This document shows positions 25,020 to 34,811 of a DNA stretch of 64,000 nt, piece after piece. This stretch comes from an uncultured Eubacteriales bacterium. GTDB taxonomy: Bacteria > Bacillota > Clostridia > Peptostreptococcales > Anaerovoracaceae. Every line of letters begins with the position of its first letter. The first letter of the stretch is position 1. Both the position numbers and the translations under genes were made by a program. The stretch lies in assembly GCA_902778585.1 (NCBI GenBank), contig CACYYD010000004.1:23390-87389 (forward strand). Direction: 5' to 3'. Under the pieces are notes generated by a model. It worked only from the letters and a program-made list of their open reading frames with translations, did not search any database and was not told where the DNA came from.

Positions 25020-25766
25020 TTACCACGGAACCATTTTGCAGACAACTATGTATCGTGCATCCTGATACTCATAGGCACAGGTTGAGAGCACGACCAGCCG
25101 GTCTCCCGGGGCAACTTCGACATTCGTTATGTAATCAGCCATCCCTGCTGCCAGGTCCAGATAATTCTGCTGACTACCCGCGTCCGTGATATTTGTTGTA
25201 TATATATTGCTGTCTGCCGGCTGATTAAGGAAGGCCCATATCTGAAGATGGAATTTGCCTTCAGGCGTTATGAGTTCGAGCCTCGGGTTGCCCTTTATGT
25301 ATTCGGGGTCCTTGTACCTTTTCAGCTGCGCGAACATCGTGCCGTCCTTCATGTGATGGCCGTAAACGATAGTATTGAACTGTCTGAACGGAGCTTCGGT
25401 GATGCAGTCGGCAAAGAGCGTTCCGCAGCCTCCCCACGTCCCGTCAAAGAGTTTGCTAAGGTAGGTCTTGTTGTCCGTGCCCTGAACGATAGGATAATCT
25501 ATCTTCAGATCTTCATTGTAGATCCAGCCGATCACCTCAGGATTTATCTCTCTGAGCGCATCAAAATCGATGTCACCTGTGAACCCGTCCGGCTGAGCCT
25601 TCTGTGACACGTTATCATAGGCGGACTGATTCGCCTTGTAGTCACGGTATATTGTGTATACTCTGTAGCCCGAGACCACCATTATGAGAGCAAGGCAGAC
25701 CATAATAATATTCTCTGCCGTCCGCCTTACTTTACTTACTTTTTTTCTTCCCTTTTTCTCAGCCAT
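25020..25766 (-). CDS. srtB: Class B sortase
   Basis: A 248-residue sortase with one N-terminal signal-anchor helix (IIMVCLALIMVVSGYRVYTIY, about residues 20-42). Catalytic residues are visible: His in NTIVYGHHM near 118, Cys in VVLSTCAYEY near 226, and Arg in DARYIVVC eight residues later. SrtB enzymes attach proteins with NPQTN-like or related signals to peptidoglycan or build pili. I start it at 25766, where GGGAG lies seven bases upstream, giving MAEKKGRKK. No neighbouring gene encodes a protein with a sortase-recognised C-terminus. It overlaps the end of the phosphohexomutase gene (TAAAATG). Confidence 0.87.
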   Translation of the reverse strand: MAEKKGRKKVSKVRRTAENIIMVCLALIMVVSGYRVYTIYRDYKANQSAYDNVSQKAQPDGFTGDIDFDALREINPEVIGWIYNEDLKIDYPIVQGTDNKTYLSKLFDGTWGGCGTLFADCITEAPFRQFNTIVYGHHMKDGTMFAQLKRYKDPEYIKGNPRLELITPEGKFHLQIWAFLNQPADSNIYTTNITDAGSQQNYLDLAAGMADYITNVEVAPGDRLVVLSTCAYEYQDARYIVVCKMVPW

Positions 25767-25767
25767 T

Positions 25768-27267
25768 TTATGCTCCCGGCTCACTTATACCCTTATAACC
25801 CTTCATGAATCCGCGCACTGCGTCAAGAGCCTTCTCCGTACCACCCTCCATATCCGACTCAATGTTCAGCGGCATCACAGGATCATGCAGAGACATGCGC
25901 AGAAGGAACCAGCCTTTGCACCCGTCGATATCGTAATTTACCCTTACACCTTCATAATTAGGCTCGACGACTTCAAGATTCCTCGAATACTCAGCCCATT
26001 TCTCAAAGTCCTCAAGAACTCCGGCTCCGTATTTAGCATAATCTTCCGCTGTTATGTCAAAGCGGACCTCTCTCGACTCAGCCGGAGATCCGAGTCCGTC
26101 AAGCAGCGCAGTTATGTCCTTGCCCTCAGCCTTGAGTCTCGCGGCATTGATTATTATCTGGATCGCGAGGAACGCTCCGTCATCCATATAATAGTTATCC
26201 GAATATGCAGCATGCCCGGAGGTCTCGATCGCGAGGAATGCATCCTCACCCGCGGCACGCAGTTCTTTTGCCTTGTTTATTACGTTTTTATATCCCCTCT
26301 GATACCTGAGATGCCTGAAACCGAGCTTTCCCTCAAGGAAGTCGTGCAGCTGGTTCGAGGTGACACTGTCCGTAACGACAGTCCCGCCCGGATGATCTTC
26401 TACAGCGAGAGCAGCAGCCAGCGCAACGATGTCATTGCGCGCGATAGGTATGCCTCCCGGGCCTACCGCCGACACACGGTCTCCATCGGTATCGAAGATG
26501 ATGCCGAGGTCCGCGCCGTTTTCCCTGACGGCCCTGCAGATCGCCTCGAGAGCCTCCTTGTTCTCGGGATTGGCCGGATGGTTCGGGAAGGTCCCGTCAG
26601 GCTCAAGGAACTGGCTTCCGCTTATATCGGCTCCCATCTTAGCCAGGACTTCCGTAGCGAAAAAGCCCGATGATCCGTTGCCTGCATCCACGACTATGTG
26701 CATCCCTTTGAGATATCCCGGGACATCCCTGAGCCCCATGGATATCATCTGGCGCAGATATGACGCGTACATCATCTGCACGTTCGTCCTGTTTTCTTCA
26801 GGTGCGCCGCCGATGAAAGTATAGCGGCTCGCCAGCCTCAGTATCTCCGCGATGTCCTCTTTGTCTGGACCGCCTTCTGCCGTAAAGAATTTGAAACCGT
26901 TGCGGTCATACGGCAGGTGGCTCGCGGTTATCATGATGGATCCGTCGAATTCAAACTGCGGCATCACGGTAGCCATAAACATTGCAGGAGTCGTGGTCAG
27001 TCCGGCGTCATGGCCCGTAGCGCCCCAGAGGCTTATCGCCTCCATAACTCCCTCCTTGAGAGTGTCGCCCGAAAGCCTCGGGTCCTGCCCTACGCATATA
27101 TTCAGCATCACCGGGTTCTTGTTAACCTTTTTTGAAAGCCAATAGCAGAATGCTCCCGCTATCTGCCCGGCAACTTCCTTGGTAAGATTTACCTCAGGTC
27201 CGCCTTCTGTCTCTATAGCCACACCCCTTATGTCACTGCCGTTCTGCAGTTTCCTGAAATCGATCAT
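25768..27267 (-). CDS. Phosphomannomutase/phosphoglucomutase family protein
   Basis: A 499-residue alpha-D-phosphohexomutase. The phosphoserine loop is MITASHLPYDRNGFKFF near residue 116, the metal loop FDTDGDRVSAVG near 257, the sugar-specificity loop AIETSGHAAYSDNYYMDDGAFLA near 348 (matching the GEMSGH position, here ETSGH), and the C-terminal phosphate-binding region RMSLHDPVMPLN near 455. It interconverts hexose 1- and 6-phosphates; galactose breakdown through GalT would give glucose-1-phosphate as a substrate. Length is slightly above the family average. ATG start with GGGAG upstream. The sortase gene follows with an overlap. Confidence 0.88.
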   Translation of the reverse strand: MIDFRKLQNGSDIRGVAIETEGGPEVNLTKEVAGQIAGAFCYWLSKKVNKNPVMLNICVGQDPRLSGDTLKEGVMEAISLWGATGHDAGLTTTPAMFMATVMPQFEFDGSIMITASHLPYDRNGFKFFTAEGGPDKEDIAEILRLASRYTFIGGAPEENRTNVQMMYASYLRQMISMGLRDVPGYLKGMHIVVDAGNGSSGFFATEVLAKMGADISGSQFLEPDGTFPNHPANPENKEALEAICRAVRENGADLGIIFDTDGDRVSAVGPGGIPIARNDIVALAAALAVEDHPGGTVVTDSVTSNQLHDFLEGKLGFRHLRYQRGYKNVINKAKELRAAGEDAFLAIETSGHAAYSDNYYMDDGAFLAIQIIINAARLKAEGKDITALLDGLGSPAESREVRFDITAEDYAKYGAGVLEDFEKWAEYSRNLEVVEPNYEGVRVNYDIDGCKGWFLLRMSLHDPVMPLNIESDMEGGTEKALDAVRGFMKGYKGISEPGA

Positions 27268-27343
27268 TTTTTATCTCCCATTTTTTTAGCAGATCAGCCT
27301 GCGCTGTCTGTTTTCAGCACCGCCGGTTTTACCCGGCAAAGGT

Positions 27344-27352
27344 ATTGTACCA
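27344..27352 (-). promoter_or_regulatory. Extended -10 promoter candidate for the phosphohexomutase gene
   Basis: The stretch 27268-27637 has no gene. On the minus strand it holds TGGTACAAT (27352-27344), an extended -10 about 77 bases before the ATG, without a clear -35. Upstream (27400-27450) is a weak imperfect dyad. The rest of the gap is the ATPase terminator. Confidence 0.4.
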
Positions 27353-27530
27353 CATTTATGACCGCAGTCTTTATATGCTTTTCTGTTTCTTACCGGTAAC
27401 GTTGATAATCGGTCTCTTTGCTTTATATATTAGGCCGATACCGTTACTTCTGCTCCTTTTGTCCTAATTGCTGGTACCAAAGACGCAGCAGACACGCCGA
27501 TCCGGAACGATACGGAAACTCATACGCAAA

Positions 27531-27577
27531 ATAAAAGGCGGCCGCAGTATTTCCACTATGGGAATACCACGGCCACC
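27531..27577 (-). terminator. Terminator of the V/A-ATPase operon
   Basis: Minus strand: GGTGGCCGTGGTATT pairs with AATACTGCGGCCGCC (15 positions, some G-U), loop CCCATAGTGGA, then TTTTATTT. It lies about 60 bases after the ntpK stop. Confidence 0.85.
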
Positions 27578-27637
27578 AGTCATTTAATATTTAACTTAGA
27601 CGTGCTTCGTCACGTCAGCAACCTGACCCAGCGCTTA

Positions 27638-28069
27638 TTAGCTGTTGAGGAGCAGCAGGCTGAATACGAGTGTGAACAGAGCTACTGTCTCAGCGATACC
27701 GATTACGATGAAGTAGTTTGCGGTACCCTTTCCTGTAGCGCCAAGAGCGTCAGCGGAAGCTGCAGCGCACTTGCCCTGGAAGAGAGCGGAAAGACCGATA
27801 GCTGTTCCGCAGAAGAGGCCGATACCAAGGGCCATGCCCGGGTCGATGCCTTCTGCGCCTCTGATGAAGTTCATCAGAAGGAATCCGTAAATAGTCTGTG
27901 TAAGAGGAGCTCCGGTGAAAGCGATCATGATGAACGGTGCAGGCTTGCCCGCAGCATAGCACTTTTTCCAAGCACCTACAGAAGCCATACCGGCGAATCC
28001 GGCGCCGAATGCCGAACCGGCAGCAGATAAACCAAGGGCCGCAGCCATACCAAGAAATGCAAGATTCAT
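27638..28069 (-). CDS. ntpK: V/A-type ATPase subunit K (rotor proteolipid) with Na+-type ligands
   Basis: A 143-residue proteolipid with four helices, forming the membrane rotor ring. The first hairpin ends with PLTQTIYGF and the second carries FQGKCAA and the ion-binding Glu in GIAETVALF. Aligned with the Enterococcus hirae NtpK ring, the Thr-Gln pair (T64/Q65), the Gln (Q110) and the Glu (E139) that hold Na+ are all present, so a Na+-translocating enzyme is likely. The gene is last in the operon, 16 bases after ntpI. Direction (ATP-driven pump versus synthase) cannot be told. Confidence 0.92.
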   Translation of the reverse strand: MNLAFLGMAAALGLSAAGSAFGAGFAGMASVGAWKKCYAAGKPAPFIMIAFTGAPLTQTIYGFLLMNFIRGAEGIDPGMALGIGLFCGTAIGLSALFQGKCAAASADALGATGKGTANYFIVIGIAETVALFTLVFSLLLLNS

Positions 28070-28085
28070 AATTGTTCTCCTTTTC

Positions 28086-29906
28086 TTATTTATTTAACTT
28101 CTTAAATGGTTCATACGGAATGCCTGTCCACTCAAGACCAACCTGGCCCGAGAACTCGAGGACGTTCAGACGTACGCCGTGAACGACTACCGACAGGAAA
28201 CACATTACTATGTTGAGTGCGTGTCCGATAAGAACGACCACGACGCCCAGTATTATCAGCGGACCGTGCATGCCGGCCGCAATACCGTTGAAGCTCTGGG
28301 AGATCGCCACGCCTGCCATACCTACCGCGAACAGTCTGATATAGCTCATGACGTTACCAAAGCAGCTTATGGTGTCAAGGAAGTCCGTGAACGCATTCGC
28401 GAGTCCGGCCTTGAGTCCCTGTCCGAAGGTCTTGTCAGGCGACATGCCTCCGAAGAGCAGGACAAGCACGAATGCCACGCCGATCATTGCGAATACCGGT
28501 ACGAGACTGATGTTCTCATGGATAACAAGGTTCAGAGCCAGCAGGTACATCGCGATGATTGCGATCGTCCAGCCGAGGTCTGCGACCCACGAGAGATCCT
28601 TCTCAGGTATTTTCTTCTTGATCGACAGTATCGAACCAAGTGCCATCTGGATGGCGCCGATCGAGAACGAGAATTTCATTATCGCGTTCTGCGTGACGGT
28701 GGCCGTAAGCCCGAAGTACTCAGGATATGTGGCCAGGCTCGGTATTACGAGAGCTTTGAGGAACGGTACGTTCATTGCACTCTCCATTCCGAACCAGGTT
28801 CCGGTCACGGCTCCCCAGACAATGGTAGCTATCGACAGTACGAATAGCAGGAAAGTAACTGTAGTGCCTTTCCCCTGCTTTACCCTGAGTACTATTGCAA
28901 GTATCAGGATAAGCACACCATAGGCTCCGTCGCCGATGATCATCGCGAAGAACAGCGTGAAGAACAGGAAGAACCACATCGATATATCCTGCTCTCTGTA
29001 GCCCGGCAATATGCCGAGGATATCGAATACCGGCTGGATGAGCTGCGATACCTTGTTGAAGCGGAGCTTCGTAGGTATATGCTCATCGTCTTCGGCGACA
29101 TCCTCCGCGGCCCATGCGCAGCCGCAGGACTCTGCCATCGCTTTGAACTTGTCCATATCGACCTCAGGCACATATCCGCTGAGCCAGACGAAATCGCCGT
29201 CGCTCTGCGCTGTCGCTCCGGCCGAAGAGAACAGCTCTTCATTCTGTGTCTTGAGCATCTGCGCCTTGAAGCTCGCATCATATATGGATGCGTCCTTCAG
29301 CACCTTGTCGCATTCCGCTATCTCTGCGTTTGCCGCTTCGATACCTGCGTTAAGTTCGCTTATGCTCTTCTCAGGAGGAACGAATTCCGTTCCAGGTATC
29401 TCCGCCGGAAGGGTACCCATTACGGCAACAGTCTTCATCTTGTCGATCGGAGCGAGTCTGATGTATTTGACATCGCTCTCAGCCAGTGCCTGGTATTCCT
29501 TTTCTCCCATGCGGTAGAAGTGGAAATCGAATCCGTCTTCTCTGAGTTTTTTAAGTTCTGCAGGTGAGAAGTCTCCCCATGCAGATATTCTGTCGAGTTC
29601 TGTATTCGATGCGCTTATCTCCTGTCCGAGAGCGGCTTTTCTGTCGATCGCATCCAGAACGCCCGAATACATCTTCTTGAAATCGTCATCCGAAAGGATC
29701 TCTTCGCTTCCCTTCTGCTTAGGCTCGGCATAGTCTCTGAGAGCCATTGCCGTTCTCGAAAGCGTCTGGAAGCGCTCGGTCACCTCACGGTCTGCGCTTT
29801 GCTTCTCTGCGAGATGCATGACGCCCGCGTCTCTGAGGGCTTTCAGCATCTCCTCTTTACGGGAGGCAGAAGTAACGATGTGGACCATTTTCATTTTTTC
29901 TATCAT
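28086..29906 (-). CDS. ntpI: V/A-type ATPase subunit I (a-type stator)
   Basis: A 606-residue subunit I. The N-terminal cytoplasmic half is helical and coiled-coil-rich (residues 1-300), and the C-terminal half has seven to eight transmembrane helices starting at FFLFFTLFFAMIIGDGAYG near 310. The family region FGNVMSYIRLFAVGMAGVAISQSFN near 520 contains the essential Arg that faces the rotor Glu. I start it at the ATG at 29906, preceded by GGAGGTGTAGAGCG, not at 29954, which would overlap ntpD by 44 bases. It provides the ion half-channels. Confidence 0.92.
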   Translation of the reverse strand: MIEKMKMVHIVTSASRKEEMLKALRDAGVMHLAEKQSADREVTERFQTLSRTAMALRDYAEPKQKGSEEILSDDDFKKMYSGVLDAIDRKAALGQEISASNTELDRISAWGDFSPAELKKLREDGFDFHFYRMGEKEYQALAESDVKYIRLAPIDKMKTVAVMGTLPAEIPGTEFVPPEKSISELNAGIEAANAEIAECDKVLKDASIYDASFKAQMLKTQNEELFSSAGATAQSDGDFVWLSGYVPEVDMDKFKAMAESCGCAWAAEDVAEDDEHIPTKLRFNKVSQLIQPVFDILGILPGYREQDISMWFFLFFTLFFAMIIGDGAYGVLILILAIVLRVKQGKGTTVTFLLFVLSIATIVWGAVTGTWFGMESAMNVPFLKALVIPSLATYPEYFGLTATVTQNAIMKFSFSIGAIQMALGSILSIKKKIPEKDLSWVADLGWTIAIIAMYLLALNLVIHENISLVPVFAMIGVAFVLVLLFGGMSPDKTFGQGLKAGLANAFTDFLDTISCFGNVMSYIRLFAVGMAGVAISQSFNGIAAGMHGPLIILGVVVVLIGHALNIVMCFLSVVVHGVRLNVLEFSGQVGLEWTGIPYEPFKKLNK

Positions 29907-29910
29907 CGCT

Positions 29911-30519
29911 CTACACCTCCACCAGTTTCTTCTTGGAGATCTTGCCGCGGACAACTGCCGCTGTCTGCTGGTCTCCCAGGTAAACCTGGATGACCCGGAT
30001 GTTCTCCTTGGCTTCAGGGATCTTTACCTTTTCAAAAAGGTTGACCCTCTGTGATGTCGTACGGAGTTCCGACTCCAGAAGCTCTGTCTGCTTCCGGAGA
30101 GTCGAGACAATGGCGTCCAGTCTGGCGATCTCACGGAGCTTGAAGATCGCAGTGTCTACCCACAGAGGATAATCATCCACGTCGTAATTGATGTCCTTGA
30201 ACGTAAGCTCTTCGAAGGCCGGGATAGTTACACCGGCGATGTTCTCGTTCTTTACTATTACCTTGTCAGGCTGAACGAGATTATCAAGCTTTTTGTCTTC
30301 ATCGAAGATCTCATTCTCAGCGAATACCGCTACCCAGTCGTCCAGGTCACCAATCATCTGAATGCGCTCGGCTTCCTTCTGCTCGAGCTCCTGGCGGATC
30401 TTCATGATGACTGACTGCAGCTGCTGCTTCTTGAGCTGCAGGGTCGGAAGATAGCGCTGGAACTGCTTCAGGTTGTCCTTCTGCTTCTTCAGCTCATTCT
30501 TTGTCAGTTTGATAGCCAT
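29911..30519 (-). CDS. ntpD: V/A-type ATPase subunit D (central shaft)
   Basis: A 202-residue, mainly helical protein that forms the rotating axle between catalytic head and membrane rotor. The opening KLTKNELKKQKDNLKQFQRYLPTLQLKKQQLQ near residues 4-35 and the C-terminal helix with TSQRVNLFEKVKIPEAKENIRVIQVYLGDQQ near 155-185 are typical of subunit D. ATG start. It follows ntpB by 15 bases, with ribosome site AAAGGAGCGG. Confidence 0.92.
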   Translation of the reverse strand: MAIKLTKNELKKQKDNLKQFQRYLPTLQLKKQQLQSVIMKIRQELEQKEAERIQMIGDLDDWVAVFAENEIFDEDKKLDNLVQPDKVIVKNENIAGVTIPAFEELTFKDINYDVDDYPLWVDTAIFKLREIARLDAIVSTLRKQTELLESELRTTSQRVNLFEKVKIPEAKENIRVIQVYLGDQQTAAVVRGKISKKKLVEV

Positions 30520-30534
30520 GGACCCGCTCCTTTG

Positions 30535-31836
30535 CTAATTCAACGCATCCTTCTTCGGCCATCTTTCCTCGATGAGGCTTGTCTTCATTCCTGTCTCAAC
30601 AGGGTCGAAGCACTCAGCAAGGATATCCCAGCCAAGGTCAAGCGCGTCTTCCAGCGGGATGTTTACGGAAAGATCCATCATCTTGGACTCAAACATCTCA
30701 CCATATTTAAGGAGCTTGTCGTCCCACTCAGACATCTGGAATCCCATGGACTTCTTCTCAAGAGACTCCTTGTACTGAGCATACAGACGGATCATACCGT
30801 CCATAAGAGCACGGTGGTCATCACGTGTCTTGCCGTTTACGTTCTGTTTCAGTCTTGAAAGCGAACCAAACGGCTCGATGTGACCGCTCTTAAGGTAGTA
30901 CTGGCCCTCTGTGATATATCCGGTGTTGTCAGGTACCGGGTGGGTTACGTCGTCACCAGGCATCGTGGTTACACCGAGGATCGTGATCGATCCGGCGCCT
31001 TCGATATCTACTGCCTTTTCATAACGCGAAGCGAGGCAGCTGTAGAGGTCGCCCGGATATCCACGGTTGGACGGTACCTGCTCCATCGTGATCGCCATTT
31101 CCTTCTGAGCATCGGCAAAGTTTGTCATGTCTGTCAGAAGGACGAGTACTCTCTTGCCCTCGAGAGCGAACTGCTCTGCGACGGCCAGCGACATGTCAGG
31201 AACCAGTGTGCACTCTACGATAGGGTCAGATGCCGTATGGATGAACATTACGGTATGGCTCATAGCGCCGCCCTTTTCGAGTGTGTCACGGAACTCCATG
31301 TAGTCGTCGTACTTGAGTCCCATGCCGCCCAGGATGATGACGTCAACCTCAGCCTGCATCGCGATCCTCGAGAGGAGCTGGTTGTACGGCTCGCCCGAGA
31401 TCGAGAAGATAGGCAGCTTCTGGCTCTCTACCAGAGTGTTGAATACGTCGATCATCGGGATACCGGTACGGATCATCTTTGTAGGGAGGATACGCTTTGC
31501 CGGGTTGAACGACGGTCCGCCGATAGGGATCATGTTCTCCGTAAGAGCCGGTCCGTTGTCTCTCGGAACGCCTGCGCCGTCAAAGATACGGCCGAGCAGG
31601 TGCTCTGAGAAAGAAACCATCATAGGTCTGCCGAGGAAGCGGACCGGGTCAGTCGTGCTGACACCCTGCGCTCCCGCGAATACCTGGAGGGAAACAATGT
31701 CCTTGTCCAGTTTGATTACGTTCGCGTAACTGTCGCCTACCAGCGCAAGGTCGCCGTTCTTGACGCCCGATGCGCGTACGGTAACGACGTTACCGACTAT
31801 CGATTCTATCTTTGTATATACTTTTTGCATGTTCAC
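30535..31836 (-). CDS. ntpB: V/A-type ATPase subunit B (regulatory head subunit)
   Basis: A 433-residue non-catalytic head subunit that alternates with A in the hexamer. Its nucleotide region lacks a Walker A lysine, as usual ([14 protein letters not shown]), and keeps the downstream block [44 protein letters not shown] near 232-275. ATG start at 31836, seven bases after the ntpA stop, with GGAGGTCGGTGAAC upstream. Confidence 0.93.
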   Translation of the reverse strand: MNMQKVYTKIESIVGNVVTVRASGVKNGDLALVGDSYANVIKLDKDIVSLQVFAGAQGVSTTDPVRFLGRPMMVSFSEHLLGRIFDGAGVPRDNGPALTENMIPIGGPSFNPAKRILPTKMIRTGIPMIDVFNTLVESQKLPIFSISGEPYNQLLSRIAMQAEVDVIILGGMGLKYDDYMEFRDTLEKGGAMSHTVMFIHTASDPIVECTLVPDMSLAVAEQFALEGKRVLVLLTDMTNFADAQKEMAITMEQVPSNRGYPGDLYSCLASRYEKAVDIEGAGSITILGVTTMPGDDVTHPVPDNTGYITEGQYYLKSGHIEPFGSLSRLKQNVNGKTRDDHRALMDGMIRLYAQYKESLEKKSMGFQMSEWDDKLLKYGEMFESKMMDLSVNIPLEDALDLGWDILAECFDPVETGMKTSLIEERWPKKDALN

Positions 31837-31843
31837 CGACCTC

Positions 31844-33574
31844 CTACTCTACGACCTTCGACATGTACAGATCAGTGATCTTTTTCTCCTGAGCCTCAAA
31901 CTCAGGTGTCTCGAACAGAGTTCCGTGCCAGTCAAGGAATTCCTGTCTGAGCTGGTTGAAGAACGCACGGATCTCTCTCTTGTCTGTGAGATCGTAGGTC
32001 TTCGTCATAGCGTCGTAAAGTCTAGCGAATTCTCTGCGCTGTCTTTCAGGCACGCATGCCTCGTCGATAGGATCGAAGGAGTTCTGCTGCAGATATACAG
32101 CATCAAGAAGTTCGCCCTTCTGGTATGTGATGTAGTCTTCGCTCGAAGTACCTTCTTCTCCGACTACCTTCATCATCTGGTTTACTTCCGTGCTCCTGAT
32201 GAGGATGCTTCTTGCATGCTCGATGCGGTCCATATCAACTACGCCCTTGTACTTCGACCATGAATCCACCGGGTGGATAGCCGGGTACTTACGAGCGTCA
32301 GAACGCTCTCTGGCAAGACCGTGGAATGCTCCGACTACCTTCAGGGTAGCCTGTGTTACAGGCTCCTCAAAGTTACCGCCGGCCGGTGATACTGTACCGC
32401 CGATGGTGATGGAAGCGATGCTGCCGTCCTCGAGGCGGACCTTTCCGGCTCTCTCGTAGAACGCTGCGATGGTGGACTCCAGATAAGCCGGGAACGCTTC
32501 TTCGCCCGGGATCTCCTCGAGTCTTCCTGACATCTCACGCATCGCCTGAGCCCAGCGGCTTGTCGAGTCAGCGAGAAGCAGAACGTCGAGTCCCATCTGT
32601 CTGTAGTACTCAGCCAGTGTTACCGCTGTGTAGCAGGATGCTTCTCTGGCGGCTACCGGCATGGATGATGTATTGCAGATGATGATGGTTCTTTCCATCA
32701 GCGAGCGGCCTGTCTTCGGGTCGGTAAGTTCAGGGAATTCCTTAAGAACTTCTACTACCTCGCCGGCACGCTCTCCGCAGGCAGCTACGATAACGATATC
32801 TGCCTCAGAGTTCTTGGCCTGCATATGCTGAAGTACCGTCTTTCCTGCGCCGAAAGGTCCCGGGGTGCAGAATGTGCCGCCCTTGGCTACAGGGAGGAAA
32901 GAGTCGATACAGCGGATCTTGGTTACGAGCGGTTCGTCAGGACGAAGCCTCTCTTCATAGCATTTTACTGCCTGCTTTACAGGCTGGGTGAATACCATTG
33001 TGAGGTCTCTTGTATCACCCCTGCTATTTTTGATAGTGCAGACTGTGGAGTGGACGTTGTATGTGCCCGGCTCCTTTATGGACTGTACTGTCCAGTCGCT
33101 GCCCTTGAGTGTAAAAGGCACCATGATGTGATGCGTGAACAGACCTTCAGGCACTGTGCCGATTGTGCTGCCCGCCTTTACACGGTCGCCGATCTTTGCT
33201 ACCGGAGTGAACTCCCAGTCGCGGTCAGGGATCGCGTCAAGGTATACTCCTCTGTCCAGGAAGAAACCGCACTGCTCAGCGAGTTTAGGCAGCGGGTTCT
33301 GCAGACCGTCGAATACCTGTGTCAGCAGTCCCGGACCCAGATCTACGCTCATCAGTTCGCCGGTAAACTCTACCGGGTCGCCTACTTTGATGCCGTTGGT
33401 CATCTCGTAGATCTGCATGCTTACTTCCCCGTTGTTGATACGAATGACCTCACCTTTAAGCCGTTTATCATCAACGAGGATGTAGCCTACTTCATTCTTG
33501 CGAACGGAGCCATCGAAATCGACTTTTATCAGGTTTCCGTTGACTCCGGCTACATATCCTGTTTCTGTTTTCAT
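31844..33574 (-). CDS. ntpA: V/A-type ATPase catalytic subunit A
   Basis: A 576-residue catalytic subunit. The P-loop [11 protein letters not shown] is near residue 232, the catalytic Glu region [13 protein letters not shown] near 258, and [33 protein letters not shown] near 330-365. The non-homologous region typical of A subunits lies around 115-190. It hydrolyses or makes ATP at the A/B interface. It follows the DUF2764 gene by 12 bases. Confidence 0.95.
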   Translation of the reverse strand: MKTETGYVAGVNGNLIKVDFDGSVRKNEVGYILVDDKRLKGEVIRINNGEVSMQIYEMTNGIKVGDPVEFTGELMSVDLGPGLLTQVFDGLQNPLPKLAEQCGFFLDRGVYLDAIPDRDWEFTPVAKIGDRVKAGSTIGTVPEGLFTHHIMVPFTLKGSDWTVQSIKEPGTYNVHSTVCTIKNSRGDTRDLTMVFTQPVKQAVKCYEERLRPDEPLVTKIRCIDSFLPVAKGGTFCTPGPFGAGKTVLQHMQAKNSEADIVIVAACGERAGEVVEVLKEFPELTDPKTGRSLMERTIIICNTSSMPVAAREASCYTAVTLAEYYRQMGLDVLLLADSTSRWAQAMREMSGRLEEIPGEEAFPAYLESTIAAFYERAGKVRLEDGSIASITIGGTVSPAGGNFEEPVTQATLKVVGAFHGLARERSDARKYPAIHPVDSWSKYKGVVDMDRIEHARSILIRSTEVNQMMKVVGEEGTSSEDYITYQKGELLDAVYLQQNSFDPIDEACVPERQRREFARLYDAMTKTYDLTDKREIRAFFNQLRQEFLDWHGTLFETPEFEAQEKKITDLYMSKVVE

Positions 33575-33586
33575 ATAAATCTCCTG

Positions 33587-34108
33587 TTACAAGCTGTAAA
33601 CGCGCTGCTGTATCCCGTCAAACAATGAGCGGAATTCAGCCTTGCCCTTCGTCTGCTCAAAGCTGTTAAGACGCTCAAGAAGCTTAAGCTTGATAGCGTA
33701 TCCGAACAGCACATAGTCGTCAAACATATGCAGTCCAACGAGCGAATCGAGATTCTCAAATTCGTACTCCAGCAGGATCCGCTCCGCTTCAAGAGGGTTC
33801 TTTGCTGCGAGTGCCGAGCCCACGACCTGGGCTATGAAACCGTCCTTATCGTAAGCGGATGAATAGCTCTTTCCGAGATTCATGCTTCTCTGATAATTGA
33901 GTTCCTTGCTCAGCATCCCGTAGAATTCCGACCACTCCTTTACAAGCGGTCCCTCCGTCGAAGAAAGAGTCAGGTCCTTAAGCAGCTCGTAATCTGAATC
34001 GCTCACATTTGACTGGCAGCACGACAGAAATTCGCTGTAGGTGATTGGCATATCTCCGTCGGCACTGAGTTCAGGCAGGCTTGCTATCAGATAATAATAC
34101 GAAGCCAT
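33587..34108 (-). CDS. DUF2764-type protein of the V/A-ATPase operon
   Basis: A 173-residue soluble, helical protein beginning MASYYYLIASLPELSADGDMPITYSEFL. This opening and its place between subunits E and A match the DUF2764 family found in V/A-ATPase operons of spirochaetes, Bacteroidota and chlamydiae. It occupies the slot where subunit C is encoded in other operons, and its helical character and size would suit a C-like (d-type) linking subunit, but that is inference. ATG start with AAAGGAGGCGCAG upstream. Confidence 0.75.
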   Translation of the reverse strand: MASYYYLIASLPELSADGDMPITYSEFLSCCQSNVSDSDYELLKDLTLSSTEGPLVKEWSEFYGMLSKELNYQRSMNLGKSYSSAYDKDGFIAQVVGSALAAKNPLEAERILLEYEFENLDSLVGLHMFDDYVLFGYAIKLKLLERLNSFEQTKGKAEFRSLFDGIQQRVYSL

Positions 34109-34120
34109 ACTGCGCCTCCT

Positions 34121-34684
34121 TTACTGGAAGTCCAGATTTCTGAAGTATGGCATCAGCATCTCCATGATTCCTTCATCTGAACAGTCAAAATAGCCGGATC
34201 CGTCTTTTGCTGCAAGGCGGAATCCCTGCTGTACGTCTTTAGCCGGTCTGATCTCAAGCCCATCCTTGATTTCCTTGGCAAGGGCTGATTTGAGTGCATC
34301 ACTGACCTCGGATACCTCTGCCGCATAATCTGCAACATTCTCTCCGGCAACTGCCGCACGAATCAACTTGCCGAGACCTTCGCCTGTAAGTTCCTTGCCG
34401 ATATCTGCAGCGAGGATCTTCTCAAACTCTCCCTGGATCTCCGTCTTGAAAGCGAGTACTGCGTCTCTCTTCGCCTGCTCTGCGCTGACCGATGCGCTTT
34501 CTCTTAAGATCGCGATCTCTTTTTCTGCCGCGTCCTTATACTGCTGCGCCTCAGCCTTTGCTCCCGCAACGATGGAGTCTGCTTTTTTCTTAGCTTCTGC
34601 AATAATTGATTCTGCTTCGGCATTCGCCGCCTCTATTCCTTCTTTGCGGATAGAGGAGACCAGGTCTTGAATCTGTAGTTCCAT
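34121..34684 (-). CDS. ntpE: V/A-type ATPase subunit E (peripheral stalk)
   Basis: A 187-residue subunit: an N-terminal Ala/Glu/Lys-rich helix (residues 10-85, EAANAEAESIIAEAKKKADSIVAGAKAEAQQYKDAAEKE) typical of peripheral stalk subunits, then a small globular domain. First gene of the operon. The ATG at 34684 follows AGGAGGTGCCT; a GTG two codons upstream is in frame but poorly spaced. A partner subunit G/H/F is not recognisable in this operon. Confidence 0.87.
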   Translation of the reverse strand: MELQIQDLVSSIRKEGIEAANAEAESIIAEAKKKADSIVAGAKAEAQQYKDAAEKEIAILRESASVSAEQAKRDAVLAFKTEIQGEFEKILAADIGKELTGEGLGKLIRAAVAGENVADYAAEVSEVSDALKSALAKEIKDGLEIRPAKDVQQGFRLAAKDGSGYFDCSDEGIMEMLMPYFRNLDFQ

Positions 34685-34741
34685 AGGCACCTCCTGTTTT
34701 GAGTCAATAACCCTTTTTAAACCGAAAACTGATTAAAGTTG

Positions 34742-34755
34742 ATTATATTTTAACA
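34742..34755 (-). promoter_or_regulatory. Promoter region of the V/A-ATPase operon
   Basis: Minus strand contains TGTTAAAATATAAT across 34755-34742: an extended -10 (TGTTAAAAT) overlapping a TATAAT. No strong -35 is seen. The start would be about 50-60 bases before the ntpE ATG. Confidence 0.5.
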
Positions 34756-34811
34756 CAATTCGTTAACCTCTACGTACACTAATTACATAAAAACAGACGA
34801 GTACAAGGCAT

